Positions 9,116 to 17,443 of a stretch of DNA of 64,000 nucleotides are shown here, piece by piece. This DNA is from Paenibacillus borealis. GTDB lineage: Bacteria > Bacillota > Bacilli > Paenibacillales > Paenibacillaceae. The stretch covers positions 558,001 through 622,000 of the forward strand of contig NZ_CP009285.1 in assembly GCF_000758665.1 (NCBI RefSeq). Direction: 5' to 3'. The position numbers were made by a program, and so were the translations under genes. Each line of letters starts with the position of its first letter. The stretch's first letter is position 1. Below the pieces are notes generated by a model, which was not told the DNA's origin, did no database searches, and saw only the letters and a list, made by a program, of their open reading frames with translations.

Positions 9116-10218
9116 TGAGCTTGCGGGTGCTAAACACGCTAATCGTAGCGGCGCTCATGGGAATACTGCTTACAGGATGCTGGGACACGAAGGACATCAA
9201 CAAGCAATATTTGCCTGTCGTGATGGGGGTAGGAAAAGGGGATACCGAAAAATACCGAATCATTCTTCAAATCCCCGATGCATCAGGAAAAACACAAATT
9301 TTGGACAAAGAAGCAAAATCCATTAGCAAAGCCATCGACTTGATTCGGACCGACTCGGAAAAGAGCATTGAACTGGTGCATTTGAGATTGCTGCTGATCG
9401 ACAAGCAGATTGCCAGCCAAGGTATTGAGAATCTGATAAATTTTGCAGTAAGGGCAAATGATATTTCCATTAAAGGGCTGGTCGCTGTCATCGACGGCAG
9501 CTTTGAGAAGACGATGTATCATCAAATATCGCCGACTCCGGAAATCTCATCCTATGACTATTTTAGCGAAGATGCCGGGTGGACCCCCAATCAATCGATT
9601 GTCCGCATATGGGAAGCCTATCAGAGCCTTAATTCCTATTCAGAAGACATGGCCATACCAATGCTCAAAAACGGTGAGCGGACCTTGTTTACTTTTAAAG
9701 GCACGGCTATTATGCGGGAGGACCGCTTGGTGGGTACGCTGAACAATGAAGAAACACTGTTGTTCAATCTGTTTAAAGGAAAATATACGGGAGGAACCAT
9801 TGAAGTGGCTCAGAACACCAGTGTTCTGATTGACAATGCTAAAATCAGGCATAATGCGAGTTGGAATGGGAACAGGCCATTGCTTCAAACCGAAATCAAG
9901 CTTAATGTGCTGATTACAGAGAGCCCGGAGGGAAAACCCAATTCGAGGATTGAAAAGGAACTTAGGGAACAACTTAGCGGGCAATTCAATGAGACAGCCA
10001 AGAAAATCCGGGCCTTGGGATCCGATGTCTTGGGTGTGGGCATGCTGTTTCGTCCTGAATTATCTGAAAAGCAGTTGAAAGACTGGAAATCAAAGTGGTA
10101 CCCGAAGCTGGAACAAGAGATTGACGTTAAGATCAATGTACTTAACGAAATTTATTTTAAAGAGAACGTAACCGAACAAGGGGAGCGGGGACGCATGCTA
10201 AAAAAAGAGGCGGAATAA
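9115..10218 (+). CDS. Spore germination lipoprotein subunit C (Ger(x)C family)
   Basis: Lipoprotein of 367 aa. The ATG at 9115 (within TAATG) is chosen over an upstream GTG because a GGGTGAG site precedes it and the signal peptide starts there. The lipobox is LLTGC, followed by WDTKDINKQ, the standard Ger(x)C opening. The rest is a soluble three-domain protein ending VKINVLNEIYFKENV. It is the last gene of the operon and is followed at once by a strong terminator. Confidence 0.92.
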   Translation: MSLRVLNTLIVAALMGILLTGCWDTKDINKQYLPVVMGVGKGDTEKYRIILQIPDASGKTQILDKEAKSISKAIDLIRTDSEKSIELVHLRLLLIDKQIASQGIENLINFAVRANDISIKGLVAVIDGSFEKTMYHQISPTPEISSYDYFSEDAGWTPNQSIVRIWEAYQSLNSYSEDMAIPMLKNGERTLFTFKGTAIMREDRLVGTLNNEETLLFNLFKGKYTGGTIEVAQNTSVLIDNAKIRHNASWNGNRPLLQTEIKLNVLITESPEGKPNSRIEKELREQLSGQFNETAKKIRALGSDVLGVGMLFRPELSEKQLKDWKSKWYPKLEQEIDVKINVLNEIYFKENVTEQGERGRMLKKEAE

Positions 10219-10241
10219 TAAAGGGCAGTATCCCTGATTTA

Positions 10242-10330
10242 TTCAATAATAGCGCGGCTTTCCGGAATTCCGGGAGCCGCGCTTTTTTTATGGATAAGGG
10301 CGATCCTCCAACCTTCTTCTAACCTCCGCC
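10242..10330 (+). repeat. Direct repeat copy 2 flanking the germination operon
   Basis: Same orientation and nearly the same sequence as 6480-6571, including the terminator hairpin, here with a perfectly paired stem. Confidence 0.8.
10252..10289 (+). terminator. Intrinsic terminator of the ger operon (repeat copy 2)
   Basis: GCGCGGCT/AGCCGCGC perfect stem with an inner CCGGAATTCCGG palindrome and seven T. Confidence 0.9.
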
Positions 10331-10498
10331 CTACCCTTAGAGCCATCCCCGGTTTCATGTTCTGATAACCCTCATGTTGTTAGGTAGCAAGAGAGGAGTT
10401 TACGTAAGACTGCTCATTTGTGAACATTCTGAAAACATTATGCAGTTAGAATGAACCGGTATGCAAATAATAAGTATTACGAATAAGGAGGCAATGAA

Positions 10499-13400
10499 TT
10501 GAGGAAATTTATCACCAAGTCACTTTCAATGGCGCTGATCCTGATCATGGTATTGGGACTCGGGACCAATGGATTGACTGCTCTGGCGGAGAATGTCAAC
10601 GAGGGTGCGCTTCAGAGTCAAGCAGATCAGCCTATTACATTGCTGGAAGGTAATTCAAACTGGAAGTATGTTGATGACGGACAGGATCAAGGCACGGTGT
10701 GGCAGGCCGTCTATGACGACTCCAGCTGGAACACGGGACAGGCCCCCTTGGGTTACAAGGATAATGGCAGCGGAGTGAGTACTGCCGTATTTGGCGGTCT
10801 GAAGACCAATATTAGTTATGGCAGCAATAAATCGGATAAATACCGGACTTCGTATTTTCGCACGAATGTCAATGTGGATATAGAGCAATTAAGCGGTTTT
10901 GATAAAATCGAAGGGACGATCGCGTTTGATGACGGCGTCGTCCTGTACTTAAATGGTGCGGAAATTTATCGTGAAGGCATGCCTGCCGGAGCGGTAAATT
11001 ATTTAACCGGGAGCACTTACTCCAACAGTGACCCCAATGTCTCCAAGGTTAATCTGACAGATATTGTGAAGGCGAACCTGAAGGACGGGGACAATGAACT
11101 TGCGGCAGAGGTTCATCAAGCCAATGCAACCAGCTCGGACCTGTACTGGGATATGAGCCTGACCGCCTATCCTGCGGCTGGACCTGTGCTTCCCGGTGAA
11201 GGCAAGCCGGAATCCGTCGCACTGACCTTTAACGGGGATCCGCAGACCAGCATGGGGTTTGCCTGGTATGCTCCGGAGGCGGTAACAGGCACTAAGCTTG
11301 AGGTGGTGGAGGCTGCCAAATTGCAGGGAGGCGGGTTCCCGGCGGAGGGTCTGCTTACCTTCGAAGGTACATCGTCAACTGCGAACGTCTACCAGTCCAA
11401 GGCAGATAAGTCTGCCGGGAACGCCTCAGTGATCTCCAGCCATAAAGTAATTGCGGAGAACCTCCGGCCGGGCACGAAATATGCCTACCGGGCTGGCGAT
11501 GGACAAGACGGCAACTGGAGTGATGTTGGAACCTTCACAACGGAAGCTGCGGAGAACGCACAATTCCAGTTCCTGTACACTACTGATTCCCAGGGTACCA
11601 CTGAAGCGGATTTCGACATCTGGAACCACACTCTGCAGGAAGGGTTAAGTGAATTTCCGGATGTGGAATTTATTCTGAATTCAGGAGATCTGGTCGATAA
11701 CGGAGATTTGGAGGAGCAATGGGGCTGGTTCTTCGAGAAGCCGAAGGATATTCTGCAGAATATTCCGCTGGTTCCTTTGGTCGGCAATCATGAGAGCAAG
11801 AGCTACAGCAATTATACCGGACATTTCAATCTTCCGGATGTTTCTAAGACAGGCGCTAAACCGGATGGCTCGGTGTATTCACTTGATTACGGCCCGGCGC
11901 ATTTTATGGTTCTGAACACAGAGTATTACGGAACAAGCTCCAGCGCGGAAAACAATGAAATCTATAATAAACAAGTGGAATGGCTGCGCAGTGAGGTAGC
12001 CAAGTCAGATAAGAAATGGAAGATTGTGCTGCTGCATAAATCTCCATATTCGGTAGCTAACCATACCAAAGATACCGATGTGCTGTTCTACCGTGCCCAA
12101 TTGACGAAGGTCTTCGATGAGCTGGGCATCGACATGGTCATTGGCGGACATGATCATACGTACACCCGAAGTTATCAAATGCTGAATAATGTGCCTTTGA
12201 CGAATATTGTTCCGGATTCAAACGGCACAGTTACAGATCCTGACGGGACGCTCTATCTGATTACCAATGCTGCGGGCAACAAGAAATACAACGTAGCTTC
12301 AGGTACCTTCCCGTTCGCAGCTAAATACGAGCAGCCCGGCAAGGAAATGTTCACCGGGTTCACCGTTTCCGCGAACGAATTAAGCTACAAGGCATATACA
12401 ACGACAACCGGAGGAACAACGGACCTCTACGACAAGTACAGCATTCATAAGTCGGACGTGACCGTTCCTTCCGTTCAGAATGCACAAATGGTTACTGGCG
12501 CTGACGGCAAGCTGACGTTGACCTGGGAGGCGCCGGATACGGGGCTGCCGGTGAACGGCTACCGTATTTATGAGAACAATGATCTCCTTGGAGCCAATTG
12601 GACTACGCTGGTCTCAACGGAGCCGGGAAAAACGGCTTACAGCTATACAGTCGATAATCCGGATCCTGCGCTGGACTACCAGTTCATGATTAAGGCAGTA
12701 AGCGGCCGGAATTATTCCGCGGCAGTGACGGCCGGCCAGCCTGCGGTGAGCAAAGTGACTGTTACCTATTATGGGGATCCGCGCAGTTCCAAGGGATTCA
12801 CTTGGTATACACCGCTGAGCGCGAAGAACAGTGACTTGCAGGTAGTGGAAAAAACGCAGGCTGCACCGGACTTTACCGGAGCCGGTACATTCAGCGGCCG
12901 TTCTGCAGTCTCCACTAATGCCGCAGGAGAACTGGTGCACAAGGCAGAGGCAACGGGGCTGAAGGCGGACACCGCTTATTATTTCCGTGTGGGCGACATG
13001 TCGCTGGGAATCTGGAGCACGGCAGGAACCTTCCGTACAGCGCCTGAGTCTGGCGCGTTCACATTCGTTGACCTGGCGGATACACAGGCGAAGACTGAGG
13101 ATGAAGCGATTCTGTCCTCACAGACTCTTGCTAAGGCTCTGGCGGCGGTGCCTGAGGCACAATTTGTGGTTCATAACGGAGACATTGTGGACACGGGAAC
13201 TAACGAAACTCAGTGGGACTGGCTGCTGGGCCATTCTCAGGACAGTTTGCTCAACACCACAATAGTTCCTTCTGCCGGCAATCATGAAGATGAAGCCAAT
13301 GCGTTCTATGAGCATTTTGATATCCAGGAGGCGCCAGGCTCGGCAACGGAGACCGGAGCTTATTATTCCTATAATTTCAGCAATGCCCATTTTGTGGTGC

Positions 13401-14842
13401 TGAACAGCAATGAAGATTCCGAAGCCTATGCGAATTTCAGTACAGATCAGGTGGAATGGCTCAAGGCAGATGTGCAGGCGGCTAAGCAGGCCGGAGCGCG
13501 CTGGATTATTGTCAATATTCATAAAGGGCCTTATACAACCTCCAATCACGCTACCGACAAGGATATCATTGGCGCAAACGGAGTGAGATCGAAGATCGCG
13601 CCGCTTATGGCGGAGCTGGGCATCGACTTTGTACTGCAGGGGCATGATCATATCTATGCCCGCACGAAGCCTATCCAGGCAGACGGAACTGCCGCAGCCA
13701 CCGACATAATCACCGAATCCCTGAATGGGGCAACGGTGGAATACACTGTGAATCCGGATGGCTCCATCTATCTGATTCCAGCCACAGCCGGAGCGAAGGT
13801 ATATTACAAGAACAAGAAAGCTGAACTGGGCGAGGCCTATTACAACCTCTTTGAAGTGGCTGACGAGAATCATGCTGCACCGTACGGACCGGACCCGGGC
13901 GACAGCTCGCGTCCGAAACGCGGCCAGATCCAGAACTTCGTAGGCATTACGGTCGACGGTGACAAGCTGACTGCAGTGTCCTATGAAATTGACCAGAACA
14001 AGAATAATGCTGAGCCTTACATTATTGAACAGTTCGGTATCCTTAAGCAGGAGGAGACCGGAGGAGAAACGCCGGAACCGGTTGAACCGACACCAACGCC
14101 GGATCTGTCGACACCAGCGCCTTCTACACCGACACCTGCGCCAACATCGGCACCGACTTCGGCTCCTGCACCTGGAGGGTCGACTGGTACCGTAGCAACG
14201 CCGACACCAACGCCAACGCCTTCTGCTACACCGGCGCCTGTACCGGCAGCCACTGCTGCACCATCGGCTGCACCGGCAGGAAGCGGAAGCAGTCCATCGG
14301 CCAATCCGGTATTGTCTGATGTAGGCAGCCACTGGGCAGCATCGGCTATTCAAAAAGCGGTTGCGGCCGGCTTCGTCAACGGATATGCGGATAATACCTT
14401 CCGCCCGAACCGGGAAGTGAACCGGGCTGAATTCATCACGATGCTCGTCCGCGCGCTGAAGCTTCCGGACAGCGGCGCCGGAGCCTTCAAGGATATGAAT
14501 GATATTCCCGCTTGGGCCAGAGCTTATGCGGCACAGGCTGCAGCAGCGGGAATTGTCAGCGGTTATGCTGACGGTACCTTCCGTCCTGAGCAGAAGCTGA
14601 CCCGCTCAGAGTTAACAGTAATGATCGTGAGATCACTGGGAGTAACAGTAGATCTGCAGGCCAAACTGAACTTTGCAGATGCCGGTGACATTCCTAAGTG
14701 GGCAGCCCCTTATATTGCCGCAGCTGTAGAGAAAGATCTGATCAGCGGCATCGGGCAGAACCGGTTTGCCCCTAACCAGATTGCAACGCGGGCTGAAGCA
14801 GTGACCCTAATAGTTAATCTTCTGGAGAATCAGGTGAACTAA
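10499..14842 (+). CDS. Double metallophosphoesterase (purple acid phosphatase-like) with SLH anchor
   Basis: A 1447-aa secreted surface enzyme. It starts at a TTG with AAGGAGG 7 bases upstream; an ATG just before it stops after two codons. Order of parts: signal peptide (about 1-30), a jelly-roll-like domain (about 45-230), a purple-acid-phosphatase N-terminal beta domain, and metallophosphoesterase 1 with GDLVDNG near 395, GNHES near 427 and GGHDHTYTR near 547. Then come a fibronectin-III-like domain, a second beta domain, and metallophosphoesterase 2 with GDIVDTG near 892, GNHED near 926 and QGHDHIYAR near 1046. A Pro/Thr/Ala-rich linker leads to three SLH repeats from about 1270 that hold it to the cell-wall polymer. 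Both catalytic domains keep their metal ligands. The likely role is to release phosphate from external esters; substrate is unknown. Confidence 0.9.
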   Translation: MRKFITKSLSMALILIMVLGLGTNGLTALAENVNEGALQSQADQPITLLEGNSNWKYVDDGQDQGTVWQAVYDDSSWNTGQAPLGYKDNGSGVSTAVFGGLKTNISYGSNKSDKYRTSYFRTNVNVDIEQLSGFDKIEGTIAFDDGVVLYLNGAEIYREGMPAGAVNYLTGSTYSNSDPNVSKVNLTDIVKANLKDGDNELAAEVHQANATSSDLYWDMSLTAYPAAGPVLPGEGKPESVALTFNGDPQTSMGFAWYAPEAVTGTKLEVVEAAKLQGGGFPAEGLLTFEGTSSTANVYQSKADKSAGNASVISSHKVIAENLRPGTKYAYRAGDGQDGNWSDVGTFTTEAAENAQFQFLYTTDSQGTTEADFDIWNHTLQEGLSEFPDVEFILNSGDLVDNGDLEEQWGWFFEKPKDILQNIPLVPLVGNHESKSYSNYTGHFNLPDVSKTGAKPDGSVYSLDYGPAHFMVLNTEYYGTSSSAENNEIYNKQVEWLRSEVAKSDKKWKIVLLHKSPYSVANHTKDTDVLFYRAQLTKVFDELGIDMVIGGHDHTYTRSYQMLNNVPLTNIVPDSNGTVTDPDGTLYLITNAAGNKKYNVASGTFPFAAKYEQPGKEMFTGFTVSANELSYKAYTTTTGGTTDLYDKYSIHKSDVTVPSVQNAQMVTGADGKLTLTWEAPDTGLPVNGYRIYENNDLLGANWTTLVSTEPGKTAYSYTVDNPDPALDYQFMIKAVSGRNYSAAVTAGQPAVSKVTVTYYGDPRSSKGFTWYTPLSAKNSDLQVVEKTQAAPDFTGAGTFSGRSAVSTNAAGELVHKAEATGLKADTAYYFRVGDMSLGIWSTAGTFRTAPESGAFTFVDLADTQAKTEDEAILSSQTLAKALAAVPEAQFVVHNGDIVDTGTNETQWDWLLGHSQDSLLNTTIVPSAGNHEDEANAFYEHFDIQEAPGSATETGAYYSYNFSNAHFVVLNSNEDSEAYANFSTDQVEWLKADVQAAKQAGARWIIVNIHKGPYTTSNHATDKDIIGANGVRSKIAPLMAELGIDFVLQGHDHIYARTKPIQADGTAAATDIITESLNGATVEYTVNPDGSIYLIPATAGAKVYYKNKKAELGEAYYNLFEVADENHAAPYGPDPGDSSRPKRGQIQNFVGITVDGDKLTAVSYEIDQNKNNAEPYIIEQFGILKQEETGGETPEPVEPTPTPDLSTPAPSTPTPAPTSAPTSAPAPGGSTGTVATPTPTPTPSATPAPVPAATAAPSAAPAGSGSSPSANPVLSDVGSHWAASAIQKAVAAGFVNGYADNTFRPNREVNRAEFITMLVRALKLPDSGAGAFKDMNDIPAWARAYAAQAAAAGIVSGYADGTFRPEQKLTRSELTVMIVRSLGVTVDLQAKLNFADAGDIPKWAAPYIAAAVEKDLISGIGQNRFAPNQIATRAEAVTLIVNLLENQVN

Positions 14843-14910
14843 ACGAAGAGGTGAGCTTTACAAACAGGTACAGAACTTTATAATGAGTATTATCCCAAGA
14901 AATGATATGC

Positions 14911-14946
14911 AGCGCGGCTTCCTTGATATGGGGGGCTGCGCTTTTT
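14911..14946 (+). terminator. Intrinsic terminator after the phosphoesterase gene
   Basis: AGCGCGGCTTCC pairs, with some G-U, to GGGGGCTGCGCT and is followed by TTTTT. The stem start resembles the ger-flanking terminators. Confidence 0.75.
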
Positions 14947-14975
14947 GTTTAGGTATCTGAGGAGGCAGGGCAAGC

Positions 14976-15398
14976 ATGAAATGTCTGACGATTCGCCAGC
15001 CTTGGGCAACTTTAATTGCGCTGGGGGAAAAGCAGTTCGAAACCCGTTCATGGCAGACGGCTTACCGGGGGGATTTGGCCATTCATGCCGGTATGCGGGT
15101 GGATAAGGCCATATGCGGAACAGAGCCCTATCAATCGGTGCTTGCCCGCTACGGCTTCACTGCCGACAATCTGCCATCCGGGATGATCATCGCGACCAGC
15201 CGCCTGGCTGATTGCTGCGGGGTTACGGTGGAGCAGGCGCAGCAGGGCTGGCCGGGCGGGAATGAACATGTCTTCGGCGATTATGCTGAAGGCCGGTTTG
15301 CCTGGAAGCTGGAGGAGGTTGTTCCGCTGGCTCATCCTATACCCGCCAAGGGACGTCTAGGCTTCTGGGAGTATCCCGTTCTTGAAGGGGAGCAGTGA
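14976..15398 (+). CDS. ASCH domain protein
   Basis: Small soluble protein of 140 aa. The N-terminus MKCLTIRQPWATLIALGEKQFETRSWQTAYRGDLAIHA is the ASCH fold signature, a PUA-like beta barrel expected to bind RNA. The site GAGGAGG stands before the ATG. The family is widespread and its targets are mostly unknown. It appears monocistronic, after a terminator. Confidence 0.85.
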   Translation: MKCLTIRQPWATLIALGEKQFETRSWQTAYRGDLAIHAGMRVDKAICGTEPYQSVLARYGFTADNLPSGMIIATSRLADCCGVTVEQAQQGWPGGNEHVFGDYAEGRFAWKLEEVVPLAHPIPAKGRLGFWEYPVLEGEQ

Positions 15399-15422
15399 GC
15401 CTGCTGGAGCAGGATTATAAGG

Positions 15423-15572
15423 GTGAACGCCAATAATTATTTGTGCGGACTCGCTGTTAGCGGGAATGAAAGGGACCGCCTGCGGGTAATCTTTTTATAT
15501 ATGGAAAGTTTGCTCTGTGCGGCAGTTGCCGCAGGGGCCAATCCGAACCGCCGGGAAGGGGCGTATGCATAA
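15423..15572 (+). CDS. Possible small ORF, 49 aa
   Basis: A GTG-started frame of 49 aa with a hydrophobic middle (VIFLYMESLLCAAVAAGA). AAGG touches the start codon, so the site is poor. Its stop is 3 bases before the start of the next small ORF, which hints at coupling. No family recognised; it could be chance. Confidence 0.3.
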   Translation: MNANNYLCGLAVSGNERDRLRVIFLYMESLLCAAVAAGANPNRREGAYA

Positions 15573-15575
15573 GGG

Positions 15576-15716
15576 ATGGGCAGCCTTCTTATCGCATGGC
15601 TTTGTATGCTTTGTTTGTTTATTGCCTTTAAGGATCAAGTGAGCCGGAGGATTTTGTACCCGGTAGCTGTAGTGGTTATTTTTGGCACGCTGGGGTATTG
15701 GACGATTTTAATGTAA
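15576..15716 (+). CDS. Small membrane protein, 46 aa
   Basis: The frame starts MGSLLIAWLCMLCLFIAFKD and ends with a second hydrophobic stretch YPVAVVVIFGTLGYWTILM. It is two predicted helices with a short charged loop DQVSRR. The ribosome-binding site is weak (AAGGG adjacent to the ATG). A terminator follows at 15800. The two-helix pattern with a positive inside loop looks like a real small membrane protein, but no family is recognised. Confidence 0.45.
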   Translation: MGSLLIAWLCMLCLFIAFKDQVSRRILYPVAVVVIFGTLGYWTILM

Positions 15717-15799
15717 TTTTTATCTGGGTATCAGCTTATTTTCAGGTAGGGGATGTATATTGGGGTTACCAAACATCCCCCGGTGTAATATGGTACCCT

Positions 15800-15832
15800 G
15801 AGGTCCTGCCAATCCTGGCGGGCCTCTTTTTT
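15800..15832 (+). terminator. Intrinsic terminator downstream of the small ORFs
   Basis: GAGGTCCTGCC and GGCGGGCCTC form a stem with one bulge, followed by TTTTTT. It abuts the 3' end of the facing minus-strand gene. Confidence 0.6.
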
Positions 15833-16223
15833 ATTTGATTCTGTACCCCCCCTTAAGGCTGTGGGGATCGGGAATGTCGAGTCCCAGATATCTCCGCATG
15901 CGGATGGCAGCTTGGGCGGCAATGACATCATCCAGCAGCAGCATCCGTTCATGGTAACCCCTGCAGACATATTTAGCCTCGACGCCAACTTCCAGCTTCT
16001 GCTGCTCATAGACCGTCAGACCACGGGCTCTCATCCCGGTACGGACATCCCGCAGGTCGGCTGTGGCTGCATCCGCTGCTGTCCGGAGAACCTCCAGGTA
16101 AGGAGCGGGTGTGCGCAGCTCTGAGGATATAATGGAAGCATCGCGTTCAAAAGCAGATAAAATGAGCGGCAGCAAAATGTAGGATTTCACCAGCAGATTG
16201 TCCTGGCTCTCTGCTCTGTGCAT
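15831..16223 (-). CDS. Conserved hypothetical protein (YhjD-like, tentative)
   Basis: Soluble, charged, helical protein of 130 aa. The start is taken as the ATG at 16223 because AGAGGAG lies 9 bases upstream; the ATG at 16232 is immediately next to that site. Features seen: SYILLPLILSAFERDASII near the N-terminus and VEAKYVCRGYHERMLLLDDVIAAQAAIRMRRYLGLDI near the C-terminus. The pattern is reminiscent of B. subtilis YhjD-type proteins, but this comes from memory only. Function unknown. Confidence 0.65.
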   Translation of the reverse strand: MHRAESQDNLLVKSYILLPLILSAFERDASIISSELRTPAPYLEVLRTAADAATADLRDVRTGMRARGLTVYEQQKLEVGVEAKYVCRGYHERMLLLDDVIAAQAAIRMRRYLGLDIPDPHSLKGGYRIK

Positions 16224-16314
16224 CAATCTCATCTCCTCTTACGGGAACGTATATTCGTATTTTAACTCGAAGTTCAAAAAAAAATCAATGGTATTTATAA
16301 ATAAGGACTATTAA

Positions 16315-16330
16315 TGTGACATAATTCACA
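16315..16330 (+). promoter_or_regulatory. Consensus Fnr/Crp-family binding site
   Basis: TGTGACATAATTCACA is an exact TGTGA-N6-TCACA palindrome. A TATATT -10 box at 16352-16357 would put the start site near 16364, so the palindrome centre (16322.5) is at about -41.5, the class II activator position. The gene served is the 32-aa peptide at 16410. Confidence 0.65.
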
Positions 16331-16409
16331 ATAAAATAGGAAAAATTATTTTATATTAAAATTGAAATAATAAAGATTAAAAATAAATCAGTACAAAAGG
16401 AGAATGGCA

Positions 16410-16508
16410 ATGAGTCATGAAGGAAGTCTCCGCCGCGGTCTGGTATTCGGTTTGGTCCTTAGCGTTCCGCTCTGGGTATCAATGATTGGCTGGATGCAGC
16501 TGCTCTAA
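16410..16508 (+). CDS. Small single-pass membrane peptide, 32 aa
   Basis: Starts at the ATG at 16410, with AAGGAG seven bases upstream. The peptide has a short charged N-terminus (MSHEGSLRRG) and then an unbroken hydrophobic helix to the C-terminus, ending WMQLL. The expected topology is N-in with the helix spanning the membrane. A perfect Fnr/Crp box and a -10 element lie upstream, so it is probably expressed under oxygen limitation or the signal of a Crp-family regulator. It resembles in size and build the small subunits of membrane complexes, but no family is recognised. Confidence 0.6.
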   Translation: MSHEGSLRRGLVFGLVLSVPLWVSMIGWMQLL

Positions 16509-16798
16509 AAAAATGGATTCCTCCGTGTGCAGATTTTTCAGCCATCTATGCAAACTCCCTAGAAATGTCGATTGAAGACTGCTGCCAGGGTTTGCTTAGG
16601 CGCCAGTTTTTGTGAAAATATATGAATATCATAGAGCCATTACTATAAAAGTGCTCTCCGGTATGAGCGGAAAACGGGTGTTGTCCTTAAGGGGGATGGC
16701 GCCCGTTTCTTCAGGTGCGGATAAGAAGCGGTATAAGGAATAATAGTAGGACTAATATACTAAATTTTAATAGTTAAAATTGCGAGATAATATTTCTG

Positions 16799-16903
16799 GA
16801 AACAGGAAAATTTACTGCGACAAATTGCCGGGAATCTCGACCTGTTTCGGCAGTGAGGTATATTTGTCAATATTAAAAACCCTTATATATAAAGGTTTTT
16901 TTT
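16799..16903 (+). ncRNA. Possible structured small RNA with terminator
   Basis: Downstream of a GATAAT at 16786-16791, the segment holds a long-range 7-bp stem (GACAAAT 16819-16825, ATTTGTC 16862-16868). This encloses TGCCG (16826-16830) paired with CGGCA (16848-16852). A 13-bp terminator-like hairpin rich in A-T (16875-16900) running into T's follows. It lies before the adhesin promoter and has no reading frame, so it could be a separate small RNA. No known RNA family is recognised. Confidence 0.3.
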
Positions 16904-16948
16904 AATTTTTTCCTCGAAAAAATATCGGTGAAGTGAAATGGAAATATA

Positions 16949-16987
16949 TTGACAATATGCCAGCTGGCATCTAAACTAAGCTTAGTT
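16949..16987 (+). promoter_or_regulatory. Promoter plus AACTAAGCTTAGTT palindrome upstream of riboswitch 1
   Basis: TTGACA at 16949-16954, 17-base spacer, TAAACT at 16972-16977. A 14-base perfect palindrome at 16974-16987 overlaps the -10 box. The same arrangement is found upstream of the second adhesin gene (20899-20938), so the palindrome is a likely repressor operator. Confidence 0.65.
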
Positions 16988-17047
16988 CTAAAGTAACAAA
17001 TATCACAGATTTAAGTGTGGCATTACATAAGCTTTTCCAATTTCATA

Positions 17048-17145
17048 TCTATCATGTACAAACGCAAACCGTTTCGAAAGAGCGGGACGCAAAGTCAGGA
17101 ATCTGATGCCCCTTAAGTCCGGGCTATGGTCGTCCGGCCGCCGTG
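17048..17145 (+). promoter_or_regulatory. Cyclic-di-GMP-I (GEMM-I) riboswitch, copy 1
   Basis: The core ACGCAAACCGTTTCGAAAGA followed directly by GCGGGACGCAAAG reproduces the class I c-di-GMP aptamer: AAACC, a GAAA tetraloop, the GGACGCAAAG block, then a second arm ending GTCCGGCCGCCG. The last bases are the 5' arm of the following terminator, so ligand binding and termination probably exclude each other, which would fit an ON switch. It lies about 80 bases before the start codon of the first wall protein. Confidence 0.88.
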
Positions 17146-17174
17146 AAGCTAACCCTTCGTGGCGGTCTTTTTTT
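17138..17174 (+). terminator. Riboswitch 1 expression-platform terminator
   Basis: CCGCCGTGAAG pairs with CTTCGTGGCGG (two G-U pairs) around CTAACC, then a T tract. It shares its 5' arm with the aptamer end. Confidence 0.85.
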
Positions 17175-17434
17175 GTTATAGTTCTGCGGCGGATTCATAG
17201 AATAGTAAATAGGAGGTGTGGACTATTGGGAAAAAGAGTGCGTAAAACGGCCGCTTTCATTCTGGCGGGCGTGCTGACCGTAAGCAGCGTCTTCACTTGG
17301 GGGACGGAGGTAAGGGCAACATCTGGTGTACCTTACACTCCAACGCCGGTCTTAGGGATTGCCGGGAATTTTAATGCTTTTATCTTCGACGATTTTACGC
17401 AAGGCAATGATCAGATTGAAGGCCGTCTTGCAGC

Positions 17435-17443
17435 GGGGGGGGG
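17435..17443 (+). repeat. Nine-base G homopolymer inside the adhesin gene
   Basis: Nine consecutive G in the codons for Ala-Gly-Gly. The paralogue encodes the same AAGG motif with a mixed-codon sequence and no run. Eight G gives the full-length frame. Confidence 0.9.

Noticed and set aside
13118..14353. Minus-strand frame of 411 codons opposite the phosphoesterase gene
   Set aside because: Arg/Cys/Ser-rich antisense translation of a clear real gene; no site or motif.
16640..16730. Hairpin AAACGGGTG/CGCCCGTTT considered as a known riboswitch
   Set aside because: It lacks the conserved cores of the riboswitch classes considered and no gene follows in a suitable position.
17106..17225. Upstream extension of the first wall-protein frame
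   Set aside because: This stretch is the riboswitch tail and terminator; the TTG at 17226 has the ribosome-binding site and begins the signal peptide.
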